Below are positions 25,101-35,413 of a DNA stretch of 64,000 nucleotides, one piece after another. The notes under the pieces were generated by a model, which was given only the letters and a program-made list of their open reading frames with translations, was not told where the DNA came from and searched no databases. Numbering within the stretch: the first letter of the stretch is position 1; each line of letters begins with the position of its first letter. This DNA comes from Pontederia crassipes (taxonomy: Eukaryota > Streptophyta > Magnoliopsida > Commelinales > Pontederiaceae). The stretch covers positions 1,183,001 through 1,247,000 of the forward strand of contig CM060191.1 of NCBI GenBank assembly GCA_030549335.1. The letters are read 5' to 3'. The translations under genes were made by a program, and so were the position numbers.

Positions 25101-28100
25101 TGATTTGTAAGCAGCATTTTTCTTATAAGTTTGTGTACTATAACTTTCTGAATAGTATGAAACCATGTACACATTTTCAAACTCTCGATATGGTTTCATA
25201 GCATTCTGGTGATAGGTCTTATAGTTGTGCGGAAGCTGGGAAAGCAAATTCAATCTGAAAAATGGTTTCCTACTTAATAGCTTTTTTAGAGGTAAATGGT
25301 TTCCTTTTAATGATGCAGGTGAAAATGCCAACTGAAACAGAAATGTGCTTCAAAAATTCACACTAACATCCAGAGAGCACAATAACAGATGGCAGGTTTG
25401 GATCAACTGGACACTTCTCTGTCCAAAGGATATAGTCCAGTTATTTCCAGCTAGCACATCATGATGGTGTGCCGCCTCAAATGATGGGCAAATTGGGCAT
25501 GCATATCTTTCAAAGACAGTTTTCAATTGGCTTTAGAGACGTCAGTTCTCACCAGAGCGTCCTAAGAGAGGTGGGATCCATAATCAAATACATAATGTGT
25601 TCTATGACTATTGGCTGACGAGGATGTAGACAATCTGTTGTTTTGCTGCACTGCTGCTTGTGGTTTGTGGAGATGAATGAGATGCACGGAGTTTGATCCC
25701 TCCTCTAGTGTGGCATTTTGGACTACATATAAATCCATCATGGGATAGGGACCAGCACCCCAAAGGCCTGAGCAATCATTTCTAAAGATATTTGACCATA
25801 TGTCCAAGGTGTAATATTGAAATCATTTTAGAGGTTTTCCCTTACTTTGTCTGAGTAAACAAACAATTCGAAATAGCTCTACTTTTTTAGAACATGTCTG
25901 AGCCAAATAGCAATGATTCAAAGCACTTCTTTTAACACTATTTCAAAACCTTAGGACTTGATGGTGTGGATATGTAAAATACAAGATTTTTCGATCCAAT
26001 CAAGAAAAGGAAGAAAGCGGATACTCAATTTAAAGTGAGTGAATAGAATTCCATATTCAATCTTATAGATACATATAGAATTATGTGAAAAGTCGTATGT
26101 ACAGCTTGGAGGGAGAGCTTTCATATCTTTCAAGATTCACTGTACAAATATGGGGTCAAAAAGCCAAAATACGTGAGATCCGTTTTTAGCCCTTCTAAAA
26201 TGAAAACTGATTTTTGAACCTCTTTCACGCATGTTTGGTACTATTAATGGACATAAAATGTTATGTTATACTTATATATGTGAAAGAGTTCAGAGCTATT
26301 GAAGATATGAAGTATAATAAACCATTATGTATTGATAGATTGAAACCAATTCTTAGAAGCATGACGAAGAGTCAGCTGTCAAACAAAGCTTTGTACAAAG
26401 ATTATAACAACGATCAATTAGAGATAAAAGGATGATTAGTACATGCTACCCATCCATGCATATATATATATCACAATCAATGATAAAAAGAATGTACATG
26501 TGTGATCATAAAAAGTCTGGGATACCCAAAAAAACAAAAAGGATACTAAATATCCACAAAAGAAAACTGTCACTCCACTCACTCTCTCATTAATTTGGCT
26601 ATATGATGCACAATATTCTCTATGTAGCACTGCTCCCCGTCAAAAAGTTTGCAGTTGTGCTGGAACCATATGACCCGTGTAACCACCAAAGCCATGTCCA
26701 TATTTGAAGTGTTGATGTCAATCCAATGCATCCATCGTCAGACCTCCGAAGCAATATGGCAGCTATAGAATAGGTGGCCTTTGCCTCCACTGAAGATTCA
26801 CATAGTACACATGTGGTGCATGTGGTGGGGCCCCAGCTCATCTAATGAGCTCGTGTGAGGATCACGCCATGCCTTTTTTTAAAAGTATCACGCCATGCAT
26901 CATAAGCCCCAAGCAAAGATCTTGACCTCGAGGGACAAACGTGACCTCCAGATAAGCTGACAATCTACGACAAAGTCAGCCAGTGTTGTGGCCTCTAACA
27001 AAAGATGTATGCAGATTCTCCGTGCAAAGAATTGTCCAGAGGACCACACCCCGACAATTAAAATATATGTTATATTTTTTGCGCTATTTCTCTATGAAAT
27101 CTTAATCGTCCTTGTTTCAACCTTCGGATATTTCAACAATTCCCAGCTAGGCAGAGTAGTAGTTTGATGGATTTGCACAGCAAGAATATGTGCTATTAAT
27201 GGAACTGACAGAATATTGGTTGGCTTGAATGGTTAATATGATACAGAAAGGTTCATGGTCAAGCACAATATATTGTGGCGTTATTCCCAGTGAAAAAAGG
27301 TTACAAGAACAAAGCAAATGTGGTATCAACATGAGACGTATGGAGATGTCATTTTGCCTCCAAAAGAAAATTATGCCTATATCGTTTCTTATATATCTTG
27401 CCAGTATGCCATATTTTCTACAGACATATTGTGAAGGATTCATGAAACAATCATCAAAGATCTGAGAAGCTTGTTATGTGTCAGAACAAACAACAAGAAG
27501 CCTCTTTCTCATCAAGTGAAGCTTAAGACCATCATTGTAAAAAGGGTGGGCGTCGCAGGAATCTTTCAAGGTGGCAACCAATGATGAGAGTCTTATAGGT
27601 CCTGTATTATGTAATAAAATGAAAAGCAGCATGACATCATTATAAAATGGAAGGGTAGACAAACACTTCATACTTTTGTATAAAAGAATTCTACATGAAT
27701 TGACGAGTAGATATCTATTCGGCTGTGATGAATATCTTAATTTTCAAATTTTCTATGTTTTCTTTGGTCATTTATGAAATAACACTTGTGTCTTTCATCT
27801 CTGTAATCATAGTGCTCTCTAGCAACTTGAAAAAAAAATTTATTTCATAATTTCCATCTCCTCCTCTCTGGGAATCCCATTTCATTGACACTATTTAGCA
27901 CCATTAATACCCAGAGATCTGTTTCCTCTTCGACAACAACACCGTTATTATTTGTTTTCAAAAATATTCTATTTCACTCGAGGCTACAGAGGTTCGAAAT
28001 TGGCAGAATATAAACTATATTACATATCAGATATGTGATCATAGCATTTGCATAAACGGTAGTGCAGCTAAATTCACAACGTCCATAGGAGTACAATCTC

Positions 28101-28435
28101 GTGCATAAAGAAAAAGAAGGTCCATTTCATAATCTTGTGGCTAACGCAACATCCTTAAGCAAATTTAAGCACCTTCCCGGTGCAATATCGATCATCACTA
28201 ACGCCAACGATGAATACGACGGAGAAGATTATGATCATCTCCGTCCGTCTAACCCACGCTAAAGTAGGCAAAGTTCACAGCCCGCTGGAATCGTGAAAAG
28301 GAGACGAAAGATGGCGCAGTGGAAACGAGAAGAAAAGAAGGACGCAAGGGGGAGGGGGCGTACGCTGGCGCCAGGGCGCGGGGTGAGGATCTGGCGCTCG
28401 AAGACCCTGGCGGCGACGTTGGCGCTCCGAAACAT
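8258..28435 (-). CDS. DET1: DET1 (DE-ETIOLATED 1), 11 exons, about 536 aa
   Basis: DET1 is a nuclear repressor of photomorphogenesis. It acts with COP10 and DDB1 (CDD complex) on CUL4 ubiquitin ligases. Exons on - : 28435-28364, 24962-24535, 24410-24101, 18212-18117, 17265-17197, 17037-16981, 16874-16794, 16714-16550, 9232-9137, 8811-8712, 8394-8258. All donors are GT and acceptors AG, and phases join. Family landmarks in order are MFRSANVAARVFERQ, FYENLVPSSTIYD, FRKFTDDGQYLVSFSRNHQD, ICKDFFLYMEDHQFGLFATS, IHILQIRDSGNLVD, FLSGLKQRLLSFIF, KKKFYFHFQDYVDLIMWK, LIKFGSVDGG, CQSQSPSPYFD, HPIKFISRRQPNVLKFKIKP and SIQQTYMQPTVVNIHFR before TGA. The length matches known DET1 (about 520-545 aa). The exon 3/4 join is the weakest: exon 3 may end at 24101 or 24099, and exon 4 may start at 18212 or 18240. 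No frame damage is seen. Confidence 0.93.
9289..9373. repeat. Tandem duplication, 54-bp period, in DET1 intron 8
   Basis: A roughly 30-bp sequence starting caatttaatatgaaaaatat occurs at 9289 and again at 9343. Between them acatcaatatgac is itself repeated. It lies just upstream of DET1 exon 9 in transcript sense, close to the acceptor side of a 7.3-kb intron. Confidence 0.7.
9375..10800 (-). mobile_element. Internally deleted L1-type LINE in DET1 intron 8
   Basis: In - orientation the right part (about 10365-9850) matches the L1 endonuclease region, including LTWNVRGK and a MWEQI-like stretch. The left part (about 9760-9375) matches the C-terminal zinc-binding region of ORF2. Both align with the longer copy at 58690-64000, where about 3 kb of reverse transcriptase separates them. 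That middle is missing here. The GC-rich block 10380-10800 resembles the ORF1/ORF2 boundary of the same family. Many frame breaks; no intact protein. Confidence 0.65.
10970..12469 (+). mobile_element. LTR-retrotransposon-like fragment in DET1 intron 8
   Basis: The block has repeated gggccgtgaaa-like motifs at its left (11030-11300), a long AT-rich middle and an ending with cctcgtgggatccgac and acttgtactcgttacact. This layout resembles long LTRs of plant Ty3/gypsy Tat/Athila-type elements. No second LTR, primer-binding site or gag/pol frame was found, and the right side is cut by a TIR element at 12470. Classification is tentative. Confidence 0.35.
12470..13311. mobile_element. hAT-like non-autonomous TIR element, 842 bp
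   Basis: The left end cagtgtttttaaaaccggtc and the right end (reverse complement caatgtttttaaaaccggac) match over about 22 bp with two differences. Further accgg-rich inverted similarity runs about 100 bp inward. The core is AT-rich with a 31-bp tandem duplication near 12717-12780. No transposase is present. The CARTG termini suggest hAT, but no flanking 8-bp duplication is visible. Confidence 0.6.
13312..14440 (-). mobile_element. L1 ORF1 fragment in DET1 intron 8
   Basis: On - , 13904-13668 encodes VTIQDLPLHLLQREVVMAVI and then a stretch aligned with the ORF1 core of the copies at 51166-53670 and 63904-62993. The proline-rich start (14440-14100) contains a run of 25 Cs on - (14381-14405 as G on +). 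No endonuclease or reverse transcriptase follows; the left end stops where the TIR element begins. Frames are broken. Confidence 0.6.
14381..14405. repeat. Poly-G tract, 25 G
   Basis: An unbroken run of 25 G is followed by further G-rich sequence to 14430. On - it reads as a proline-rich stretch at the start of an L1 ORF1 fragment. Shorter G runs occur in the L1 copies near 40853-40864 and 62787-62796. Confidence 0.85.
14441..14487 (-). mobile_element. L1 3'-terminal scrap
   Basis: The + strand tttttttttgagagggaaaa ggatgaccacc is the reverse complement of the 3' end and poly-A start seen on other L1 copies here (for example at 58690 and 39250). Only about 45 bp remain before ordinary intron sequence. 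Confidence 0.55.
15506..16231. mobile_element. hAT-like non-autonomous TIR element with 8-bp duplication
   Basis: The ends are catggttgtcaggatcgctt and, reverse-complemented, caaggttgtcaggatcgctt: 20-bp inverted repeats with one difference. Further similarity lies in the gatcgtaagatcc-rich parts. The flanks carry cttccaaa at 15498-15505 and 16232-16239, a perfect 8-bp duplication (11 bp if the ambiguous cat is counted). The core is AT-rich with an ATT microsatellite. It lies in DET1 intron 8. Confidence 0.75.
16079..16122. repeat. (ATT)n microsatellite
   Basis: About 14 ATT/TTA units in an uninterrupted run within the hAT-like element at 15506-16231. Confidence 0.9.
18833..19087. repeat. Two-copy tandem repeat, about 140-bp period, in DET1 intron 3
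   Basis: A unit beginning aaaccatacttttt, then gagaggacgtt, gataggaatgacaac and acttatttggttatccataa, starts at 18833 and again at 18973. The copies differ by several substitutions and small indels, so the duplication is not recent. Confidence 0.75.
19563..23788 (+). mobile_element. L1-type LINE, nearly full ORF2 but decayed
   Basis: Endonuclease similarity begins near 20173 and the C-terminal zinc-finger region ends at 23668. The 3' end is ggaatcatcctttttcctct followed by a poly-A-like run at about 23788. Part of the 5' GC-rich block (19563-20170) is proline-rich and probably ORF1-derived. The expected endonuclease start (NWNVRGLG-like) was not found, so a deletion near 20170 is likely. It lies in sense opposite to DET1, inside its intron 3. 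Confidence 0.85.
20182..23668 (+). pseudogene. Broken ORF2 (endonuclease - reverse transcriptase - zinc finger) of the + strand L1
   Basis: Endonuclease motifs are GGSIIGWR, CVYGPCSGS, WLVGGDFNVTLDMDDR, RLDKFFGS and FSDHTPLL (20215-20790). Reverse transcriptase motifs are LPKRTPADRVEDFRPISLSN, QSAFVHGRSITD, FSRAYDSLSW, RGVRQGCPLAP and NADDTVFF (21600-22210). The normal tyrosine of the YADD box is Asn, while both catalytic Asp remain. The C-terminal domain has PLKVKIFAWLLRRERI and CVMCGEAAEDVMHLFFCC (23260-23410). Breaks: TAG in place of Gln near 20193, a frameshifting tandem duplication near 20758-20830, TAG at 21929-21931, a deletion near 22562, and a stop at 23484-23486. It cannot encode an active enzyme. 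Confidence 0.88.
23786..24013 (-). mobile_element. 5'-truncated L1 3' end, second 3'-end type
   Basis: On + it reads aaggatgactagcaagaggt agtcat, then tttcattgatg and a stretch ending ccattccggaaaatattcca. It aligns with the L1 piece at 57128-57410 and with tails at 40040 and 38995. It is the outer element of the composite insertion whose duplication ends at 24030. Confidence 0.65.
25400..25830 (-). other. Unrecognised region in DET1 intron 1
   Basis: On - an 81-codon frame (25807-25562) has mixed composition (a Trp/Gly/Met-rich start, then a Ser/His-rich end) and no stop, but I recognise no domain and no splice partners. It could be a fragment of an older insertion or chance. No product is proposed. 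Confidence 0.2.
26430..27060 (-). mobile_element. L1 3' fragment in DET1 intron 1
   Basis: On - , near 26960-26920, WRSRLSLEVKIFAW aligns with the ORF2 C-terminal region (PLKVKIFAWLLRR in the + strand copy). A CVLCE zinc-finger-like stretch and the downstream tail continue to about 26440. The + strand ggatgattagtacatgctac ccatccatgcat resembles the 3' UTR of the copy at 58700. Frames are broken; about 0.6 kb remains. Confidence 0.6.
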
Positions 28436-28540
28436 CAGCGGCGGCACCATGGGCGCGACCACCACCAGGACGGCGAAGGCGAGGGAGGCGAACGGCGGCC
28501 GAGGCGCGCGTTCCTCTGCGGCATCGAGATGCGCGTTCAC
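28433..28540 (-). other. In-frame upstream extension before the DET1 start
   Basis: Reading upstream from the conserved DET1 start (28435) the frame stays open for 35 codons to another ATG at 28540. The extension is Ala/Pro/Val-rich. DET1 homologues begin at the equivalent of MFRSANV, so I chose 28435. The upstream ATG is either part of the 5' UTR or an alternative start. Confidence 0.5.
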
Positions 28541-29548
28541 GTGGCGGACGGTGTCCCCCGACGGCCCTAGCGACGCGGCGGCGGCGGCGGGGTGGGCGTG
28601 GGGGTGGGGCGTTGCTCTTCGTGTGCAGTAATAGCCGCTGATGGCTCCGGAGGCGTTTGTGCGGAGGACAGCGGGACACGGAGCGCCCTCGCTCTGTTCG
28701 CTTTTTTTAAGCGGACGAGTCCGCCTTTAAAATAAATGCGGGGTGGCGTGGTCTCGTCATCTTGTGGCCGAGAGCGCCACCGCACCAAAGTCCCACCCAC
28801 CGGCTGCATCCAAATTGTCTTCGAGTCCAAAGGGCCGCACCAGATGCAAAAGAGCTTTCTTTGGTCTTTTTTCTTCCTTCTTTTTTCCTGCTTACCTCTT
28901 CTAAACTAAATTAACTTAAACTACATGTTTTATAAAATAATTATTTTAAAATTTTTCAAAAAAAAATTATTCATTTTAAATTATATCATCTCCTTATTCT
29001 TTTTCTATTATCGTGTATCTTTCCTGTTTGTCAATTAGTTTTTCATCCTTAAATATTAATATATTGACAATTAATAGTATCAACTTGCATCTTTCTCCCC
29101 ATTTCCAAACTTTAACATCCATAATCTAATCCACATTAGATTCTATATTATATGACTATAATCAATTGAATATATGTTATAGTATAATACGTAATGTCAT
29201 GCATTGATATAATAATAATTTATTAAATTTAATTAAAGTACTAAAATATTTTGTTTGATAAACTTAAATAATTTGTCCTTATGATTTCTTGTGAAATTAT
29301 TAGCCATTTCACTGGCTAACTATATTCCGTTTTTGTATTGGCGTTCATATGCTAAAGTTGTAGCACAATTAATCAACATAATCAGTTATATTATGATATA
29401 CTTAAACTAATTGGGCAGCTTAATTAGTTAACCTGCATGGTGCTTTCACCGACTGAATTAAAATCACTTCACCCTATTATGAATTAAATGGTGAATTGCG
29501 ACATCACCTGAGTTGGCGGTCATGCAAATCATAAAAAGAAAATATAAA
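28436..29548. other. Upstream region of DET1
   Basis: 28436-28700 is GC-rich, with CGG runs, and should contain the DET1 5' UTR and core promoter on - . From 28860 the sequence becomes AT-rich with no gene. No TATA box or other site could be assigned with confidence. Confidence 0.4.
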
Positions 29549-29561
29549 AGTTACCTAATTT

Positions 29562-29675
29562 GGGAACAAGAGTATAACGCAATGGCGCACATCATCACTC
29601 GATGATCGAGAAATCACGAGTTCGAATCCCATCAGCAAGGTGTGTGTACTCCTTTATTTATAGTCTTTAATTTGA
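29562..29675 (+). mobile_element. tRNA-related SINE, 114 bp, with target-site duplication
   Basis: A box A-like taacgcaatgg (29575-29585) and a box B-like agttcgaatcc (29619-29629) are spaced as in a tRNA-derived pol III promoter. agttacctaattt (29549-29561) and agttacctgattt (29676-29688) flank the element as a 13-bp duplication with one difference. The 3' part is short and T-rich. A decayed tRNA gene is less likely because no full cloverleaf can be folded by eye. Confidence 0.6.
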
Positions 29676-29689
29676 AGTTACCTGATTTT

Positions 29690-32138
29690 GTGTACAAATG
29701 AAGAGATACCGACTTACCTTGTATGGCCGAGATAAAAATAAATAAAGAAAGAAAGGGGTTTTACTTTCCTGCGGTCGGCAAGAGAGAAATAGGAAAATAT
29801 AAAAAAAGGGGAAGAAAGAGGATTAAAAAAAGGTTCATTGACAAGATTTATAAGGTATGCAAAATTGAATTGGCCGTACCAAAGAAGGGAATGAAAGACA
29901 AAACTAACAAGAAAAAAAAAGAAAGAAACACAAAATCTATAAGGTATGTATGAGGTAGAATTGAATTATTGATCTTTTTTTCATTTCATAGTAGTTTAAA
30001 CCTCTAGAGATCATATGTAAACTCGTGATTACAATACTGTTTTAATCAATAAGAAAATTTGACTAATGATTCATTGATATGAAAAACTGAAATTAGGAAA
30101 CATAATTCTCGTATTCCAAGTTAGGGATCGTTTGGATGCAGGATAAATTTGAGAAGAATAAAGTAGAATAAATATCGTATTCTAAAAAAAAGTAAAGATA
30201 TTCTTATTCCACCTATCATTTTGTTTACAGATAATAAATTTTTAAACTATAATAATTTATGTTTAAAATATTTTATAATACATATGTGGTGTTCAATATC
30301 ATAATAATAAAAAATATTTATATAATAATATATGATTGAATTTTTTTAAAAAATAAAATATGATAAAAAAAATTTAAAAAAAGAAGAATAAGTGTATTCT
30401 TCTACATTTATTTCTTTTCATGAGAATAAATATTTATATAATAATATATGCATGAACTCGTGCTTTGACAAGATAGATTAGGATAATTCATATTTTTACA
30501 ACGATGATAAATATGCATCAATTTTTAAAATTCTTCACATGATATTATCGTTCTTGATCATTTAAATGCTTCACGTCTTGAGTAAGTTATAACTTGAAGT
30601 ATTTTAAGAAATACTATTTTTGCCCAACATACAAGCCTTTTTTTATGGAGATTATACATATATATGTACAATATATTTGCATATATTTTTTTGTATTTGG
30701 ATCGATCGAAGGCACGGGTGGTTGATACTCTTGGAACTAAGTATTAGATAGTTTTCTTTTAGTACATTACTTTATAATAATATTTAAAGATGTTAATATT
30801 TGATATATGAATATTAGAATTTCTTTATATGAATAATACAAAGAAAATATTTATTCTATATGAGTTATATTTATGACAAGATGATAGAAGAAATTCTCGA
30901 ATAAAATAAAAAAAGTACTTCCACTGATTCAAGGGTTCAGATCGTTATTCAAACACTAAGAAACGTCCTCTAATTTAATTGTTATGTTAAATATATTTTT
31001 TTATTAAATTTATAAATAAATCAGTATTTGCTAATGGTTAATGGATAATATCTAATCAAATAGTTATATTTTTGCCGGATATTAGAATTACTAATTTGTC
31101 AAACAAAATCTTAATACGATAATTTGTTAGATGGAAGCCAAAAATGCATATAAGAACTGTTCGATTTACCCAAATAAATTTTTTTTGTAACATTATCGCT
31201 CGTATAAAGTAATTCGGATTTGATAATGGACACGTGGATGGATGGATAGAATGAGATATTGAAATGGAGTGTACGAACAACGTCGTAGCCAGCTCAATAA
31301 AATTTGAAATAATGGACGCAAATGCATGATTACGTTAAAAAGATCATGATGTGCTTAAATCCTTTATTTTTGTATTTAATTAACAAAAATATTAGGTATC
31401 AGCTCTAAAGCTTCATATATTGACCACTTTGACAACACATATTTTCGAAATAATACCTTAATATGTACTGATAGGGTTTAAGGATTGTGTGCATCCGGAC
31501 AAGGTTAATATAAGTACATATTATCATCGATTAAATCAATAATAATAATAATATGAGTGATAAATTTATTTTAAAAAGTATTTATTATTGTCAATCAATG
31601 ATAAGTCTACATGTGTGAACTCAAAATGGGTCTACATATTCTTTAAATTCATAATGATAAGAGTCAGCCAATTACGAAGTGGAGTTATGTGTTGATTTTA
31701 ATTAGTATATAATTTAAATCGATTAAAAAAATGGTAAACTATTTTGACTTCAAAAAATAAAAGGGGGAAGCACAAAGAACTCTAGCTAAACCAAATGAAA
31801 TTTAGTGGACAAGGGGAATATTTTAAAAATACACTTTTAATGGATTAAACTTTTAAACTTATTGGAAGCATATTTAATGAAATAAAAAAAATAATGGTTG
31901 AAACAAGGTAGATTAGAATAAATAAGAAAAAAGAATTCAACCCAAGAAGCAAAACATAGAAATGAAAGAGGATAGATGGTGATTTGGTAAAATGATAGAG
32001 GAAAGTAGAATATGATAATGTATTAGAGCTTTTATAAAACAATATAGAAATAGAACAATGTAAAATATTTTTTTAATAAGTCGATTACAATCTAAGAGTA
32101 AATAAAAATAATTATGACATAATATTTAGATACATATT
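29690..32138. other. AT-rich intergenic DNA between DET1 and THO2
   Basis: No gene is seen. The lysine-rich frame at 29723-29953 is low-complexity. Around 30120-30960 the phrase gggatcgtttggatgcagg and a distant partial inverted match hint at an old TIR element, but the ends do not match well enough to call. Confidence 0.5.
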
Positions 32139-32143
32139 CAAAT

Positions 32144-35100
32144 TGTCACGACTCCGATTTAACCCGTGAGTTAAACCAAAATTCGCGACTCGTTACGAAC
32201 AATCAAATAAAATTGAGAGAGATCGCGAAAACTTAATGTAAAATTTTCTTTTTAACATACATAAGAATAGAGATATCATAAAATAAAGTACACAATTTAT
32301 AATGATCCTTCAGAACAAACCAATAATCCTTAAGTTTTACATTTCATAAAATGATTTTGCCTTCTTACAGCATATAAAATATTATATATGTATTACACAT
32401 AACCAAACCTCTCGAAATCCTAATTGAAAAAAATGAGGGACTCAAATCTTCCCATCTTATTACGAACCCTTCAAATACTATCATCTTGCATGATTTTCAA
32501 GAATTATCTAAAAAATGTTGGAAACAAAGAGTGAGCTAAAATAGCTCTGTAAGTTGATAACTCATAGCCTATGTGTTACCAACTAATCAATTCGAAGTAA
32601 CATGCAAAGATATAAAATAATTATAATATCGCAATAGATGTTTTCATATATTTGAAAATAATATATATAATATCATAATCAAAATCATCACACTCCAATT
32701 GCATCAATATCATTCAAATCATATAAAAAAGATGTATGCAAATGCAACACTCTTATATGAATGCACGAATCACCAACTGGCCAGTGGTCGGTAGGTGAAC
32801 TCTAGAGGTGGCTTCCATCGTGATCAGTGATGTAGCACTTAGCTCCATTCTACCTCATTCCTTTCGGGAAACAAATCATATAGCGATAAGTGGACTCTAT
32901 AGGTGGCCCCTACGGATTCTAAAGGTGGCTCACATCGTGATTACTCACGATGTGACACTTAGCTCCAGCTTATCTCATTCCATTATTGGGAAACAGAATG
33001 ATGGATTGAACTCTAAAGGTGGCTCCCATCGTGATCAGTGATGTAACACTTAGCCTCAACCATCACATATGCAGATGCAGACAAATGCAGGTGCATGATT
33101 CATCACATAACAATTTCATATCAAAGATCAAAAGATTAACCATATCTTGTAACTCAAATACCAGAAGATGAATCATGTCGAACACTGATTCAAACGGAAT
33201 AGGATTGCAGTTTATTAAATCAATCCTTAATATACCACATATGATTTTCAATTGTATCATCACTCGATCAATCATTTCAAACGAAACATGATTGCATTTC
33301 TCGTAATCTATTCATATCATATCATATATGCTTTTTCAAATGTGCAATCATACAATCATTCATATATAATTTTCATAGTTGCATTTATCAAAATCAATTC
33401 ATAACATACCCGAAACATATTCAATACTATAATAAATAATGTCACACCAAATTCAACAGAGGTGAGTACATAGAGTAGGAGAAACCAACTTACCTGACAT
33501 AAACGATCACATAAGGTGTTTCATCAATTTTTTTTCTTATAATTCATTTAACCATATAACAATAATATAAATCAATATTACTATTGCAACAATGCTAACA
33601 TGGAGATTTTATATCAATTAGTACACAACTCCTATTAAGATCATTCCATTTCTTTCTAAAATTAGACTTCATAAGGTTTTTCATATATAATTCTTAGAAT
33701 TTATATCATTTCGTACTGACCACGATACATTTATCAAATACTAGTATAATCTGCCATACATTTCGTTATGAGATATTGAGTGAGGTTTGGTAAAACATTC
33801 ATAACTTTTCCTAGACATAACTTTTCATATGATTCCAACTCTATATGAATTCTAACATCCTCATTTTCCCTATTCTAAATTATCAAGTAATTCTATGATA
33901 TATTAGATTTAATACATAACTTATAAAATTAGGTAACAATTTCGGAGGGCAAAGAGATAACACCTAGAAGATAAGGACGTAACTTTTATACAAAGCTCTA
34001 AATAATTTGATTTCAGATGTAAATTATTTTATATTTCTCCATTTAATTATCTATTTATTCGATTTTCCAATTACTGTATAAATAGTTCTCTTTTGAATTT
34101 TACTTTTCTTTGGATGGTACATAATAGACATAGCCGAATATATATCATTTTTAAATGTTTTTTACATACTTAGCAACCATGTTCAAGTCAAGCACTAGAC
34201 TAATAAATTTTATATCTTGTTGCTAAGAAAATAATTTACGATGCAATAACTAACTATAAACTTATTATCCTTGCTAATTAACATGTAACTTCTAAATGTA
34301 TTTCTTATTGTACTAATTATTTCCTCTGCATAAAAAGACTTCCGTAAGATCATCCTAAACAACTTTCACTCTTTTTTTTTTTCAAATTACTATGCGACAT
34401 ATTTTTTTTCCCAACAAGATAAACATTATATGCAAAAACCTTGTACGCGAAGATAATTTTTTCCTAATTAATTTTATAACTCTAACAATGGGTTTTTTTC
34501 CTTATCGCTCCAATCAATATCGCAAACAAATTATTACACTAAATCTTTCGTAAGATTAAAATATAAAAAGACCAATAAAACAAATTATTTAATTCCATAT
34601 CGCGTACCTTTCTCCTTTTTATTTCTTGCTTTCCTTCTTTCGTTAAATCTCCGCCGACAACATCCATCTCGCTTTTCTTTTCTTTTCTCTTTTTTTTTTT
34701 CACTATCTCACTCGGCCAGTATGTTCTTCTATAATTATATACGTATATATATTTCGGTATGTATGACGGCTAAGTAAGTCGGCTACTTGAGGTGGAAGTA
34801 TAGCACACGCATACATACATACGTATATATATATACATATATATAGAGTACCAATTAAGTGGCGTGTACTTGGGTTCTTAATATAGTTGTACTTATCCAA
34901 GATGTGGTGAGGTGGCTTGTGAGATAAGGTTTAGGTGATAGGTGAGTGGGGTTTTGGAGTGCATGCATCAGGTCATGTAAAAGATGATTTGATCACCTGC
35001 AAGAAACTAGAACAAGTATTAAATAATTTATTCTAATCAAATATCTCCAATATGAAGTAAAGCATAGGCAAGAGAACATTAAATTATATGGTATAATTAA

Positions 35101-35408
35101 TCAAGTAACTAATAATCTTTAATTTACCGAAGTACTTATATAAGTTAGTTAACTAATAAAATTATGGATAATTGAGAATTAAAAGTACATTGAATGACCG
35201 ACTAATTATTTTAAAAATTCCTCATGACAATTAATTAATTCGCATACACTAGTATTACAATATAATATTTTGACAAAATTTGGATCAAGGAGTCACTTAT
35301 TAAATACTTAATTAAGCTAATTAGTTATTTATAATAAATTAATTAACTTATAACATTATAAAAGAAATCCCTAACTTAAATACCTAAAAAAAATCTTGAG
35401 ATGTTACA
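32144..35408 (+). mobile_element. Probable solo LTR, 3.27 kb, with 5-bp duplication
   Basis: The block begins tgtcacgactccga and ends cttgagatgttaca, giving TG...CA ends whose first and last bases (tgtcac / gttaca) form the short inverted repeat typical of Ty3/gypsy LTRs. caaat flanks it exactly at 32139-32143 and 35409-35413. No gag/pol, primer-binding site or polypurine tract was found, so a single LTR left by recombination fits. Length is at the long end for plant LTRs. Orientation is inferred from the tgtcacgac start. Confidence 0.65.
32796..33060. repeat. Minisatellite inside the probable solo LTR
   Basis: About two and a half units share gaactctaraggtggctycc, atcgtgatcagtgatgt and acacttagctcca. 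Units start near 32796, 32890 and 33007, with spacing that varies because of internal insertions. Confidence 0.75.
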
Positions 35409-35413
35409 CAAAT

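Noticed and set aside
28293-28679. Long frames on + (28293-28631) and on - in another frame at the DET1 start
   Set aside because: They are shadows of the GC-rich DET1 first exon and leader and match no family.
29723-29953. 76-codon lysine-rich frame
   Set aside because: Low-complexity translation of A-rich DNA without start context or similarity.
30120-30965. Possible TIR element starting gggatcgtttggatgcagg
   Set aside because: The partner end matches poorly and no duplication was seen.
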